A stretch of 64,000 nt of DNA. Source: an uncultured Collinsella sp. (GTDB lineage: Bacteria > Actinomycetota > Coriobacteriia > Coriobacteriales > Coriobacteriaceae). Made by a program: the position numbers and the translations under genes. The notes below the pieces were generated by a model. It saw only the letters and a list, made by a program, of their open reading frames with translations, made no database searches and was not told where the DNA came from. Positions 24,578 through 32,916 of this stretch are shown here, in pieces; the first letter of the stretch is position 1, and every line of letters begins with the position of its first letter. The DNA is taken from positions 1 to 64,000 of the forward strand of contig UQHW01000006.1 of NCBI GenBank assembly GCA_900540935.1, read 5' to 3'.

Positions 24578-27205
24578 ATGAGAATCGATAAGCTAGCAAT
24601 GACGTCGCGCGAGGCGCTGCAGACCGCCATGAGTACGGCTGCCGACGCGCAGGCCGGCGCGGTGGAGCCGATTCACCTGCTGTCTGCCCTGCTTGGTGCC
24701 GGTGAGCGCAACATCTCCGTGATTATCGAGCGCATCGGTGCCGACCCGGCTCAGCTCGCACGCTCCACGCAGGATGCCATCGACCACGCGCCCAAGGTTT
24801 CGGGCGAGGGCCAGCAGATGGGCCTGTCCAACGAGCTTGTCCGCGTCATCGAGAAGGCCGAGAAGAAGGCCACCAAGATGGGCGACAGCTTTGTAGTGAC
24901 TGAGCATCTGCTGATGGCGCTTGCCGAGGACAAGGGCGAGGCGGGCCGCGTGTTGCGCGACGCCGGCGTCACCAAGGAGCGCATCGAGCAAGTCTACGAG
25001 GAGCTGCGTGGCGATGACCGCGTGACGTCTGCCGAGGACAAGACTCAGTTTGAGGCACTGGAGCAGTACGGTCGCAACATCTGCGACCTGGCCCGCGCCG
25101 GCAAGCTCGACCCGGTCATCGGTCGTACCGATGAGATTCGCCGCACCATCCAGGTCCTGTCCCGTCGCACCAAGAACAACCCCGTGCTCATCGGTGAGCC
25201 GGGCGTCGGCAAGACGGCCATCGTCGAGGGCATCGCCCAGCGTATCGTGGCCGGCGACGTGCCGAGCACCCTGCGCGACCGCGACCTTATCGAGCTCGAC
25301 ATGAGCGCGCTGGTCGCCGGCGCCAAGTACCGCGGCGAGTTCGAGGACCGCTTGAAGGCCGTGCTCAAGGAAGTGCAAAAGTCCGAGGGCAAGGTCATCC
25401 TGTTCATCGATGAGCTCCATACCATCGTGGGCGCGGGTGCCACCGAGGGCTCCATGGACGCCGGCAACATCCTCAAGCCGGCGCTCGCCCGTGGCGACCT
25501 GCATGCGATCGGCGCGACCACGCTCGACGAATACCGCAAGTACATCGAGAAGGACGCGGCGCTCGCCCGTCGTTTCCAGACCGTTATGGTGAGTGAGCCT
25601 ACCGTCGAGGACACCATTTCGATCCTGCGTGGTCTGAAGGAGAAGTACGAGATCTTCCACGGCGTGCATATCACCGATAGCGCGCTCGTGGCAGCTGCCG
25701 ACCTTTCCGATCGCTACATCGCCGACCGCTTCCTGCCCGACAAGGCCATCGATTTGGTCGATGAGGCGGCAAGCCGCCTGCGCATGGAACTCGACAGCAT
25801 GCCGGTCGAGATCGACGCCACCACGCGTCAGCTCACTCAGCTGCAGATCGAGGAACAGGCGCTCATGAAAGAGACCGATGACGCCTCCAAGGAGCGTCTG
25901 GAGGCCCTGCGCCAGGAGATTGCCGAGGTCCAGGAAAAGCTCAACGTGCAAAAGGCTGGCTGGCTCAACCAAAAGAACGCCATCGACCACGTGCAGGAGC
26001 TCAAGGGCAAGCTCGATGAGGCAAAGAGCGAGGAGGAGCGTGCGACGCGCAACGGCGATTTGGGTCGTGCGTCCGAGCTGCGCTACTCCGTGATTCCGGG
26101 TCTGCAGCAGCAGATTCAGGATTCCGAGGCTGCGCTCGAGGCGCAAAAGCAGCAGGACGGCGAGGGCCTCAACGAGCAGGTGACCTCCGATGAGATCGCC
26201 GAGGTCGTGAGTGCCTGGACCGGCGTGCCCGTGTCCAAGATGATGCAGGGCGAGCTCGACAAGCTGAAGGGCCTGGAGGGTGAGCTGCATAAGCGCGTCA
26301 TCGGCCAGGACGAGGCCGTCTCCGCCGTCGCCGCGGCTGTGCGCCGCAGCCGTGCGGGCCTCTCCGATCCGGACAAGCCCATCGGCAGCTTCTTCTTCCT
26401 GGGCCCCACCGGCGTGGGCAAGACCGAGCTCGCCAAGGCACTTGCCGAGTGCCTGTTCGACGACGAGCGCGCGCTCGTGCGTATCGACATGTCCGAGTAC
26501 ATGGAGAAGTTCAGCGTCCAGCGTCTGATCGGTGCGCCCCCGGGATACGTGGGTTACGACGAGGGCGGCCAGCTCACTGAGGCCGTGCGCCGTCGTCCGT
26601 ACTCCGTGATCTTGCTCGACGAGATGGAGAAGGCCCATCCAGATGTCTTCAACGTGCTGCTGCAGGTGCTCGACGACGGCCGTCTGACCGATGGCCAGGG
26701 TCGCCAGGTGTCCTTCAAGAACACGATTATCATCATGACGTCCAACGTGGGCTCCAAAGCCATCGCCGATCTGTCCGGTAAGGACGAGGAGGAGATGCGC
26801 CATCAGGTCGACGCTGCCATGGCTCAGACCTTCCGCCCCGAGTTCCTCAACCGTATCGACGACATCGTGGTGTTCCATCCGCTCGGCATGGCGCAGATCG
26901 AGAAGATCGTCGACATCCAGCTTGCCGACGTCCGCGCGCGTCTGGCCAAGGAGCGCATGACGCTTGCCATCACCCCGGCGGCCAAGCAGATGCTCGCCGT
27001 GGGCGGCCTGGACCCGGTCTTTGGCGCCCGTCCGCTCAAGCGTCTGGTCCAGCGCGAGGTCGTGGACGCCATCGCCGCCGCCATCATCGACGGCACGGTG
27101 CGCGAGGGCGATCAGGTGACGGTCGATGTCGATAAGGACGGCGGCTTTACCGTCGTGTGCGATAACACGCCGGCGGCCACCTACGAGGTCCCCGATGCCG
27201 AGTAG
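24578..27205 (+). CDS. clpB: disaggregase ClpB
   Basis: ClpB is a hexameric AAA+ machine that pulls polypeptides out of aggregates with DnaK. The 875-aa protein has the Clp N-domain repeats (about 1-145), the first ATPase domain with Walker A GEPGVGKTAIVEG and Walker B VILFIDELHT, the coiled-coil middle domain (about 395-525), and the second ATPase domain with GPTGVGKTELAKA and VILLDEMEKAHPDVF. No ClpP-binding loop was identified, as expected for ClpB. The ATG follows AGAGAGGTG. It shares the candidate HspR operator with dnaK. Confidence 0.97.
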   Translation: MRIDKLAMTSREALQTAMSTAADAQAGAVEPIHLLSALLGAGERNISVIIERIGADPAQLARSTQDAIDHAPKVSGEGQQMGLSNELVRVIEKAEKKATKMGDSFVVTEHLLMALAEDKGEAGRVLRDAGVTKERIEQVYEELRGDDRVTSAEDKTQFEALEQYGRNICDLARAGKLDPVIGRTDEIRRTIQVLSRRTKNNPVLIGEPGVGKTAIVEGIAQRIVAGDVPSTLRDRDLIELDMSALVAGAKYRGEFEDRLKAVLKEVQKSEGKVILFIDELHTIVGAGATEGSMDAGNILKPALARGDLHAIGATTLDEYRKYIEKDAALARRFQTVMVSEPTVEDTISILRGLKEKYEIFHGVHITDSALVAAADLSDRYIADRFLPDKAIDLVDEAASRLRMELDSMPVEIDATTRQLTQLQIEEQALMKETDDASKERLEALRQEIAEVQEKLNVQKAGWLNQKNAIDHVQELKGKLDEAKSEEERATRNGDLGRASELRYSVIPGLQQQIQDSEAALEAQKQQDGEGLNEQVTSDEIAEVVSAWTGVPVSKMMQGELDKLKGLEGELHKRVIGQDEAVSAVAAAVRRSRAGLSDPDKPIGSFFFLGPTGVGKTELAKALAECLFDDERALVRIDMSEYMEKFSVQRLIGAPPGYVGYDEGGQLTEAVRRRPYSVILLDEMEKAHPDVFNVLLQVLDDGRLTDGQGRQVSFKNTIIIMTSNVGSKAIADLSGKDEEEMRHQVDAAMAQTFRPEFLNRIDDIVVFHPLGMAQIEKIVDIQLADVRARLAKERMTLAITPAAKQMLAVGGLDPVFGARPLKRLVQREVVDAIAAAIIDGTVREGDQVTVDVDKDGGFTVVCDNTPAATYEVPDAE

Positions 27206-27250
27206 ATTTTTGGGACATGCCTTAAAATCTGCCAGCCGTTTCTAAACGCC

Positions 27251-27287
27251 AAGGGCGGCGGATCCAATTGGGTCCGCCGCCCTTTTT
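27251..27287 (+). terminator. intrinsic terminator of clpB
   Basis: AAGGGCGGCGGA pairs with TCCGCCGCCCTT, with a loop around CCAATTGGG and a following TTTTT. Confidence 0.9.
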
Positions 27288-27339
27288 CGTGCGACAATCG
27301 ATGATGTCGAGCACGATTGCATGGCAAGGAGATATGCAG

Positions 27340-27534
27340 ATGATAGACAAGAACAAGACGAACACGTCGGCGACCGATGCTGCACCCGCCGCACCCAAGC
27401 CTGCACCTAAGCCGGCGCCCAAGCCGCGCGATCCCTACATTCGCGCCGAGAACGAGGACGATGACGGCTACGATCCCTACAGCGATCGCCGCCCCGAGCG
27501 TGAGCCGATGTTCGAAGCCGATCCGTGGCGCTGA
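27340..27534 (+). CDS. very small proline/lysine-rich protein, unknown
   Basis: This 64-aa protein has a low-complexity Ala-Pro-Lys region (PAAPKPAPKPAPKPRDP) and an acidic C-terminus (DDDGYDPYSDRRPERE). The ATG at 27340 has AAGGAG 8 nt upstream; the ATG at 27334 is too close to that site. It sits alone after the clpB terminator. It is probably disordered; no function can be assigned. Confidence 0.55.
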   Translation: MIDKNKTNTSATDAAPAAPKPAPKPAPKPRDPYIRAENEDDDGYDPYSDRRPEREPMFEADPWR

Positions 27535-27558
27535 GTGCCACCCAAAAGGCCACCAATA

Positions 27559-27625
27559 AGTTGCGGTGAAATAGGGACTGTTTTGCAGTTTGACCAGCAA
27601 AAACAGTCCCTATTTCACCGCAACT
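27559..27625. repeat. palindromic repeat family A, copy 3
   Basis: Perfect 26-bp arms (27559-27584 and 27600-27625) have the same GGGACTG subtype as copy 1 and a 15-nt centre. It is the longest and most symmetric copy. The surrounding gap (27535-27855) otherwise contains only an A/T-rich promoter region for the next gene. Confidence 0.9.
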
Positions 27626-27788
27626 GCGTTAGGGATTTTTCTGCAGGGGAGGGTAGTCAAAAAAGCCCCGTCCCAAATTGACTGCCCGGGGAGTCGCATT
27701 CGAGCTCGGTTGTCCTCTTAGCCACTCGATATCCTTCGGAGCAATAATAGTGAAAAAACTTGCTTAAGTGTTAATCAAGCTACACACA

Positions 27789-27847
27789 ATCTTGCTCTCT
27801 AATTAATCAAGAATCAGTATAATTTTGATTAGCTAGAGAGCAAGATT
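27789..27847 (+). promoter_or_regulatory. inverted repeat embracing a -10 box ahead of the DUF4143 ATPase
   Basis: AATCTTGCTCTCTA(A)TTAATC (from 27789) and its near-complement ending at 27847 match at 21 of 23 positions. The 14-nt centre contains the consensus -10 box TATAAT (27818-27823), and the right arm reaches to 8 nt before the ATG. A repressor bound here, or a hairpin in the mRNA leader, would shut the gene down. Confidence 0.65.
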
Positions 27848-27855
27848 GGAGAATC

Positions 27856-29208
27856 ATGGCATTCAACGACTTGATCGCCCAGAAAATAAAGGACTTTGAA
27901 CAGCAGGGGGTTCCGCAGGTCTTTGAGCGAGATCTTGATCTGGAAAACCCACAGGAGCCAAAGCGCGACAACATCGTAAATGTGGTTGTGGGGGCCCGCC
28001 GTTGTGGAAAGACGTATCGCCTGTATCAGGAGATGCAGCGGCTTCAGGGCCGGGGCGTCGAGCTTGACCGGATGCTTTACTTTAATTTTGAGGACGAGCG
28101 CTTGCGCCCGTATGAGTCATCGCTGCTGGCGGACGTGCTCGACACGTTCTATGCGCTGTATCCTGCTGCTCGAACCGAGGGCGCTTACATTTTCTTTGAC
28201 GAGATCCAGGAAATTCCCGAATGGGGTGCGTTTCTGCGGCGTGTAGTCGATACGGAGAAAGCGACCGTCTATGTGACGGGATCTTCTTCTAAGATGCTGT
28301 CCTCAGAGCTTAAGAGCGAGTTCAGGGGTCGTTCTCTTATACGGGAGCTTTTTCCGTTGAGTTTTTCGGAATACGTTCGGTATAAGACGGGGAGCGTTTT
28401 CGAGCCAGATGCGACCTTTTCCCCAAGCGATGCGGCGCTGCTTCGACATCATCTGATCGGATATCTTGAACGAGGGGGATTCATCGCGACGCTTGAGCAG
28501 ACGCCCGCAGACGCGATTCAGCTGCTACAGGAATATGCTTCGCGAACGGTCGCTATGGACGTCATTGAGCGTTACGACGTCAAGAACCCTCGCCTGGCAT
28601 CGCTGTTCTTGACGCGGTGTATGGCATCTTCGGGACGAGAGCTGTCAGTGAACAAAGTGTACAACGAGTTCAAGAGCAGACAGATACCCGTCAGTCGTAA
28701 TTCGCTCAGCGATTTACTTGAGTATTATGAGGATGCCTACCTGTTATTTTCTGTGCCGGAGTTCACGCGTTCATTGGCAAATAACATGCGGTCTGCGTCT
28801 AAGGTCTACGCTGTCGACCCTGCGATGTTTGGAGCATTCTCTCCCGCATCAGCATTGGACCAGGGCCAGAGGCTCGAGACCGCAGTGTTCAATGCGCTAA
28901 GAAGAAGGACTCCCGCGGTGAGGACCGGCTCGGTCTGCCGCCTGCTGATCAAAGAGAAGAGCAAAAGCCATGAGGTGGACTTTGTGGCTGGGGACGCACT
29001 TCTCATGCGGGCTTATAGCCTGATTCAGGTGAGTGTGGATATGGCAAGTGAGAAAACGCGCGAGCGCGAAATTGCCGCGCTTGATGCCTCGATGGCCCAG
29101 TTCGATCTTGGCGAGTCGGCAATCGTTACCATGGATGAGCAGGCCGATATTCCATGCGAACACGGTGTGGTACACGTTGTGCCCGCATGGAAGTGGCTCC
29201 TTGCCTAA
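27856..29208 (+). CDS. AAA-type ATPase with DUF4143-like C-terminus
   Basis: This 450-aa protein has Walker A GARRCGKTY (about residues 47-55), Walker B YIFFDEIQE, sensor-like VTGSSSKML and a C-terminal nuclease-like region (LIKEKSKSHEVDFVAGD), the arrangement of the AAA_14/DUF4143 family. The family is widespread, mobile and without an agreed function; members are often called predicted ATPases. The leader is A/T-rich and the base composition is lower in GC than that of neighbours, so horizontal acquisition is plausible. It stands alone between terminators. Confidence 0.85.
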   Translation: MAFNDLIAQKIKDFEQQGVPQVFERDLDLENPQEPKRDNIVNVVVGARRCGKTYRLYQEMQRLQGRGVELDRMLYFNFEDERLRPYESSLLADVLDTFYALYPAARTEGAYIFFDEIQEIPEWGAFLRRVVDTEKATVYVTGSSSKMLSSELKSEFRGRSLIRELFPLSFSEYVRYKTGSVFEPDATFSPSDAALLRHHLIGYLERGGFIATLEQTPADAIQLLQEYASRTVAMDVIERYDVKNPRLASLFLTRCMASSGRELSVNKVYNEFKSRQIPVSRNSLSDLLEYYEDAYLLFSVPEFTRSLANNMRSASKVYAVDPAMFGAFSPASALDQGQRLETAVFNALRRRTPAVRTGSVCRLLIKEKSKSHEVDFVAGDALLMRAYSLIQVSVDMASEKTREREIAALDASMAQFDLGESAIVTMDEQADIPCEHGVVHVVPAWKWLLA

Positions 29209-29223
29209 TCATCTACGGATCGT

Positions 29224-29247
29224 GGGGCCAGGACCTCCTGGCCCCTT
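29224..29247 (+). terminator. intrinsic terminator of the DUF4143 ATPase gene
   Basis: A 9-bp stem, GGGGCCAGG / CCTGGCCCC, is followed by TTCATCAT; the T-run is weak. Confidence 0.6.
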
Positions 29248-29280
29248 CATCATGGTTGGGGAGCACCTTGCTGCGCCCGG

Positions 29281-30762
29281 CTAGTCCTGGGCTTTGATGC
29301 TCGGCAGCAGGATCTGCGCGAGGTAGTCGGTCTCGAGTTTGGTCGCGGCGTCGGCTTTGCCGTCTTTGCCGACCAGTACGTTCTTGATCTGGCTATAGGT
29401 GTAGCGGTTGCCGGTCGTAAGCTCGACAAGCTCAATGGCCGTGTCCATGGGGTAGGTTGACACGGGGTTCTGCGTGCGCCCGTTGATGGTTTGCGGGATT
29501 ACATACGGATAGACAGGACCGCTAGCGTAGACGGTATAACCGTTGCCGAGGTTTGCCGCACCCAAAACCGCGTCGCCCTCATCGGGCGTAAAGCTCTCGC
29601 CCTCGCGCACCGCGACGAGCGTCACGAGCGGTGTGTTGGTGTCGCCGTCCAGATAAATGCACAGCGTGCTGCCGTTTTGCCAAGTCGCGACTTTGCCGTA
29701 CCACTCAACGGGAATATCGAGCTGATACAGGTCCGTTGCCTTATGTCGAGCATCGGCGTCGCGGGCCGCCTGTGCCTCGCGGGAGCTCACGGCGTTGACG
29801 GCGGCGTCACGGCGCGCGGTTGCCGCCTGCTGGAGCACCTTTGCGACCGCGGCGGAGTTCACCCCGCCTTCCTCGGCATACTTGGCGGCGGCATCGATCT
29901 GGTCGTCAGTCACCGTGTCGGCCGAAGGCACCTTGAGCTTAAAGGTGGCCTGGGCACTCAAATCCTGCCCATCGCTCTTAATGGTGACCTGCGCCTTGGT
30001 GGTCGGGACAGTGTAGATGGTGCCGTCTTCCGCGATGGGGGATCCAGCAATGGAGAGCGTGTAATCGCCGGGCAGCAGTTTGATGCCACGGCCGTGCTCG
30101 TCAACATAGAGTGTTTCGCTCACGGAAGAACCGTCGGAATCCTGCCCACTCACCTGCACGGGAATCTTGGAGCCGGCGGAACAGTCGAGCCCCGCGGCGT
30201 GTACGCCAATCTGCACCGACATCATCGTGTGGGCATTGGCGGCGGTGATGGCAGCCTGCTCTTGCCGGTATCCGTTCCAGGCGGCATAGCCTGCGCCGCC
30301 GGCGACGAGCGCGACGGCCACGACACCGGCGACCATCAGATTGCGGCGCTTGGGCGACATCTTGCGATGGCGAACCTCGGCCTCGCGTGCTGAGGGAACG
30401 GACGGTAGGGGGATATCGCCCATGGCGATGGTCTCGTCCACGGCAGGCGCAGAGCCCAGGCCGGGAAGCTCGCGGGTCAGCGAATCTTCGGCCGGCAAGC
30501 TGTCGAGCAAGATGGTTTCCTCGCTCGTGTCGGATTCGGGCTGGTCGTCGGCCTCGCTATCGTCCTCTTCGGCTTCGTCAGGAGCGTCTTTGGCGTCGCT
30601 GCCTTCGTCCTCAGTGTCTTCGTACACCTCGTCCTGCGCGTCGACGGCCGAATCGCTAAACGAGAGCTCGTCTAGCGCGATCCGGTCAAGGCTCTCCAGG
30701 GCTTCGGCACATGCTTCCGCATCCTGGGCCGCATCCTCGCGGCCATACGTCTCATCGCTCAT
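29281..30762 (-). CDS. membrane protein with acidic cytoplasmic tail, unknown
   Basis: This 493-aa protein has a highly acidic N-terminal region of about 120 residues, a basic stop-transfer segment (RHRKMSPKRRN), one transmembrane helix (about residues 140-160) and an extracytoplasmic part with a beta-rich segment and an alanine-rich helical section. The topology resembles that of FHA- or kinase-regulated wall proteins, but no catalytic motif is seen. The ATG at 30762 follows GGGGG; the frame is open upstream without support. Monocistronic. Confidence 0.7.
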   Translation of the reverse strand: MSDETYGREDAAQDAEACAEALESLDRIALDELSFSDSAVDAQDEVYEDTEDEGSDAKDAPDEAEEDDSEADDQPESDTSEETILLDSLPAEDSLTRELPGLGSAPAVDETIAMGDIPLPSVPSAREAEVRHRKMSPKRRNLMVAGVVAVALVAGGAGYAAWNGYRQEQAAITAANAHTMMSVQIGVHAAGLDCSAGSKIPVQVSGQDSDGSSVSETLYVDEHGRGIKLLPGDYTLSIAGSPIAEDGTIYTVPTTKAQVTIKSDGQDLSAQATFKLKVPSADTVTDDQIDAAAKYAEEGGVNSAAVAKVLQQAATARRDAAVNAVSSREAQAARDADARHKATDLYQLDIPVEWYGKVATWQNGSTLCIYLDGDTNTPLVTLVAVREGESFTPDEGDAVLGAANLGNGYTVYASGPVYPYVIPQTINGRTQNPVSTYPMDTAIELVELTTGNRYTYSQIKNVLVGKDGKADAATKLETDYLAQILLPSIKAQD

Positions 30763-30884
30763 ATATCCCCCAATGCAATATCGGCTCAACACTGTACCCA
30801 AAAATGGAGCCATATAAAGCGCATACGAAATATAAGATCCGATTTAACCTGAGCACATCGTTCGGCCGCATCCTCGCGGCAGCA

Positions 30885-30923
30885 AAAGGCCCCCGGAACG
30901 CGAACGAATCACATTCCGGGGGC
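30885..30923 (-). terminator. intrinsic terminator of the DUF5692 gene
   Basis: On the minus strand GCCCCCGGAA pairs with TTCCGGGGGC around a 15-nt loop and is followed by CTTTTG. Confidence 0.8.
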
Positions 30924-30994
30924 TCTGCAATACGTTGCATTGCGCGGAGTCGGCCAGGCGGCTTCACATTCAAGCGGCGTTTGCACCGGGCATG

Positions 30995-32002
30995 TTACTC
31001 GGCGTGCGCGTAATCAACCTTGGCGCGGCGAGCGGTAGCCTTCTCCCAATCGCTGGTGCCCTCAAAGACATCCTGCTTGTAGGGATTGCGGCCGAGCTTT
31101 TTGGCGCGGTAGGCGATGTAGATGATCGCGGCGACGTTGGCGACCAGTGCGGCGATCGAGACCGCGGTAGCGGCGCCGGGGTCGAGCGTGGAGTGGGTCA
31201 CAAAGATGGACTCCTCCTGGAAATACGGGAATACCTGGGCAAACATGCACCAAATAGCCAGCGTAAAGGCGCGGTTCTGGATCCAGCCGCCCTTGTTCCA
31301 GATAAAGGCGGCGACGGTGGGTGCCAGCAGCAGCGCAAAGCCGCAGAACCAGGAGTGGGTGGGCAGGCAGTTGTAGGTGTAGCAAAAGTTCCAGATATCG
31401 TAGGCGATAATATAGACCCAGGTCATATCGGGCCACAGCATGTCGGTCTGATCCTCGGAGGCGTAGACGCTCCACCAACCGGTCATGCAGAAGATGTTGA
31501 TGATACCGGCGATGCCGTTGAACACGTTGTTCCAGCCGGCCAGCTGCGTAGCACCTTCGGAGGTGACCCAGGTGGACTCACCCAGGACAAAGAAGTGATA
31601 GGCGCTCTCGAAGTCGGACACGACGGCGATCATGATGTTGATGGCGACGATCACAAACGGCCACGCGCGGAACCAATGCGCCTTGCCGATCTTTCCCCAC
31701 TGGTACTTAATGGCAATGAAGCCCCAGCAACCAGCCAGCGCCGCGTATACCTTGGCGTAGTGGAACCAGCTGTTCTGGTACACATGGGTGGGGTTGGTGA
31801 GCGCCCACTCGGCACCCTGCGAGACGCCGATGGCGATGGCGACGCAGTAGATGGTCATGGCCAGCGGAGCCACGCCAAAGATGATTGCCGCGCCCAGCTT
31901 GGTGCGGCGGCCGACCTCGTTGAGCACGATCAGGCCGATAAAGACCATGGCCCATCCGGCCCAGTGGATAAGGGTATCGCTACCCCAAACATCGAACAGC
32001 AT
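30995..32002 (-). CDS. DUF5692-like multi-pass membrane protein
   Basis: This 335-aa integral membrane protein has eight or nine hydrophobic segments rich in Trp and aromatic residues (NNVFNGIAGIINIFCMTGWWSVY, split over the middle). It matches my memory of the DUF5692 family, which has no known function. It lies on the same strand as the TetR gene (63 bp downstream of it) and near the divergent iron-sulfur flavoprotein, so the three probably form one regulated unit: a transporter or sensor for the compound that the flavoprotein handles (inference). Confidence 0.75.
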   Translation of the reverse strand: MLFDVWGSDTLIHWAGWAMVFIGLIVLNEVGRRTKLGAAIIFGVAPLAMTIYCVAIAIGVSQGAEWALTNPTHVYQNSWFHYAKVYAALAGCWGFIAIKYQWGKIGKAHWFRAWPFVIVAINIMIAVVSDFESAYHFFVLGESTWVTSEGATQLAGWNNVFNGIAGIINIFCMTGWWSVYASEDQTDMLWPDMTWVYIIAYDIWNFCYTYNCLPTHSWFCGFALLLAPTVAAFIWNKGGWIQNRAFTLAIWCMFAQVFPYFQEESIFVTHSTLDPGAATAVSIAALVANVAAIIYIAYRAKKLGRNPYKQDVFEGTSDWEKATARRAKVDYAHAE

Positions 32003-32065
32003 GCTGCTCTCCTTTCACACGCCCGCGGCCCCTCTTCTGATCGCGGGCAGTTTGGCCAAATGTCG

Positions 32066-32728
32066 TCAGTTCTGGGGCTTGCGCTCCGGATACTTGGCGG
32101 TATAGCCCTCGATGTGGAGTGTCGAGGCGATGATTTCCTTGACCGTCTCGTCGGGCACATCGGGGTGCGTGCGGATATACATCAAAAGACCCATGATGAG
32201 GGTGTAGAACGTTTCGTAGACATGGTCGATGCGCAGCTCGTGGTGGGCGACAAAATCCACCACGGTGGTGTCGCAGATATACTGCGCCACGCGCTGGACC
32301 ACGTTGTGCAAAAAGCCGCCGTAGAGCGCGCCGCTGTTGGAGGTCAGAGTGTGCGGCAGCTCGTGGCCGCTGGCGACCAGGCGCTTAAAGAGCGGGGCGA
32401 CGGTGTCGAGCGCGCCCTCGATATCACCGACGGTGCGGTTGGCATTCCACTGCTCGAGCTCGGAGATAAAACCGTCGATTGTCTCGTCCATGACGGCGGT
32501 GACGGCGGCGTCCATGTCGGCGAAGTAGTGGTAGAACAATGAACGCGTGCAGCCGGCTCGCTTGGTCACGGCCGATACCGATAGGTGGGACACGCCCAGC
32601 TCGGAGCTTACGGTGCGCACGGCATCGAGGATCTCGCGACGGCGTTCGTCGCCCGTCAGGCGCTTTGCCGCGCTATCGGATGCGGGGACGGCATCGACCA
32701 CAGAGGTACCTGCTGTGTTGTTGCCCAT
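32066..32728 (-). CDS. TetR-family transcriptional regulator
   Basis: This 220-aa regulator has an N-terminal helix-turn-helix (LSVSAVTKRAGCTRSLFYHYFADMDA over two helices, about residues 48-72) and an all-helical ligand domain. It is divergent from the flavoprotein gene. Two TTGAC-type palindromes in the shared intergenic region are its probable operators. The ligand is unknown. Confidence 0.88.
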   Translation of the reverse strand: MGNNTAGTSVVDAVPASDSAAKRLTGDERRREILDAVRTVSSELGVSHLSVSAVTKRAGCTRSLFYHYFADMDAAVTAVMDETIDGFISELEQWNANRTVGDIEGALDTVAPLFKRLVASGHELPHTLTSNSGALYGGFLHNVVQRVAQYICDTTVVDFVAHHELRIDHVYETFYTLIMGLLMYIRTHPDVPDETVKEIIASTLHIEGYTAKYPERKPQN

Positions 32729-32786
32729 GTTTTGCCGCCTTTCATCCTCTTTTGCCTGACCGTTCGCCTAACAGTCTTGAATATTG

Positions 32787-32824
32787 TTGACGGTTCGTCA
32801 ATACTATTTTTGACACAATGTCAA
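32787..32824. promoter_or_regulatory. twin palindromic operators between TetR and flavoprotein genes
   Basis: TTGACG-GTT-CGTCAA (32787-32801) and TTGACA-CAA-TGTCAA (32810-32824) are two perfect 15-bp palindromes whose centres are 23 bp apart, about two helical turns. This is a common layout for cooperative TetR binding. Confidence 0.75.
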
Positions 32825-32916
32825 CAATGGCGGGTGAACGGCATGGGGGCATGCCCGGCCTGCAAAAAAGAGGGGCGCCGCGGTCCCGCCGGGCTGTGGC
32901 AAGAGAAGGGACAACC

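Noticed and set aside
32818..32916. upstream extension of the flavoprotein frame
   Set aside because: It would begin inside the second TetR operator and lacks a ribosome site; AAGGGA precedes the ATG at 32917.
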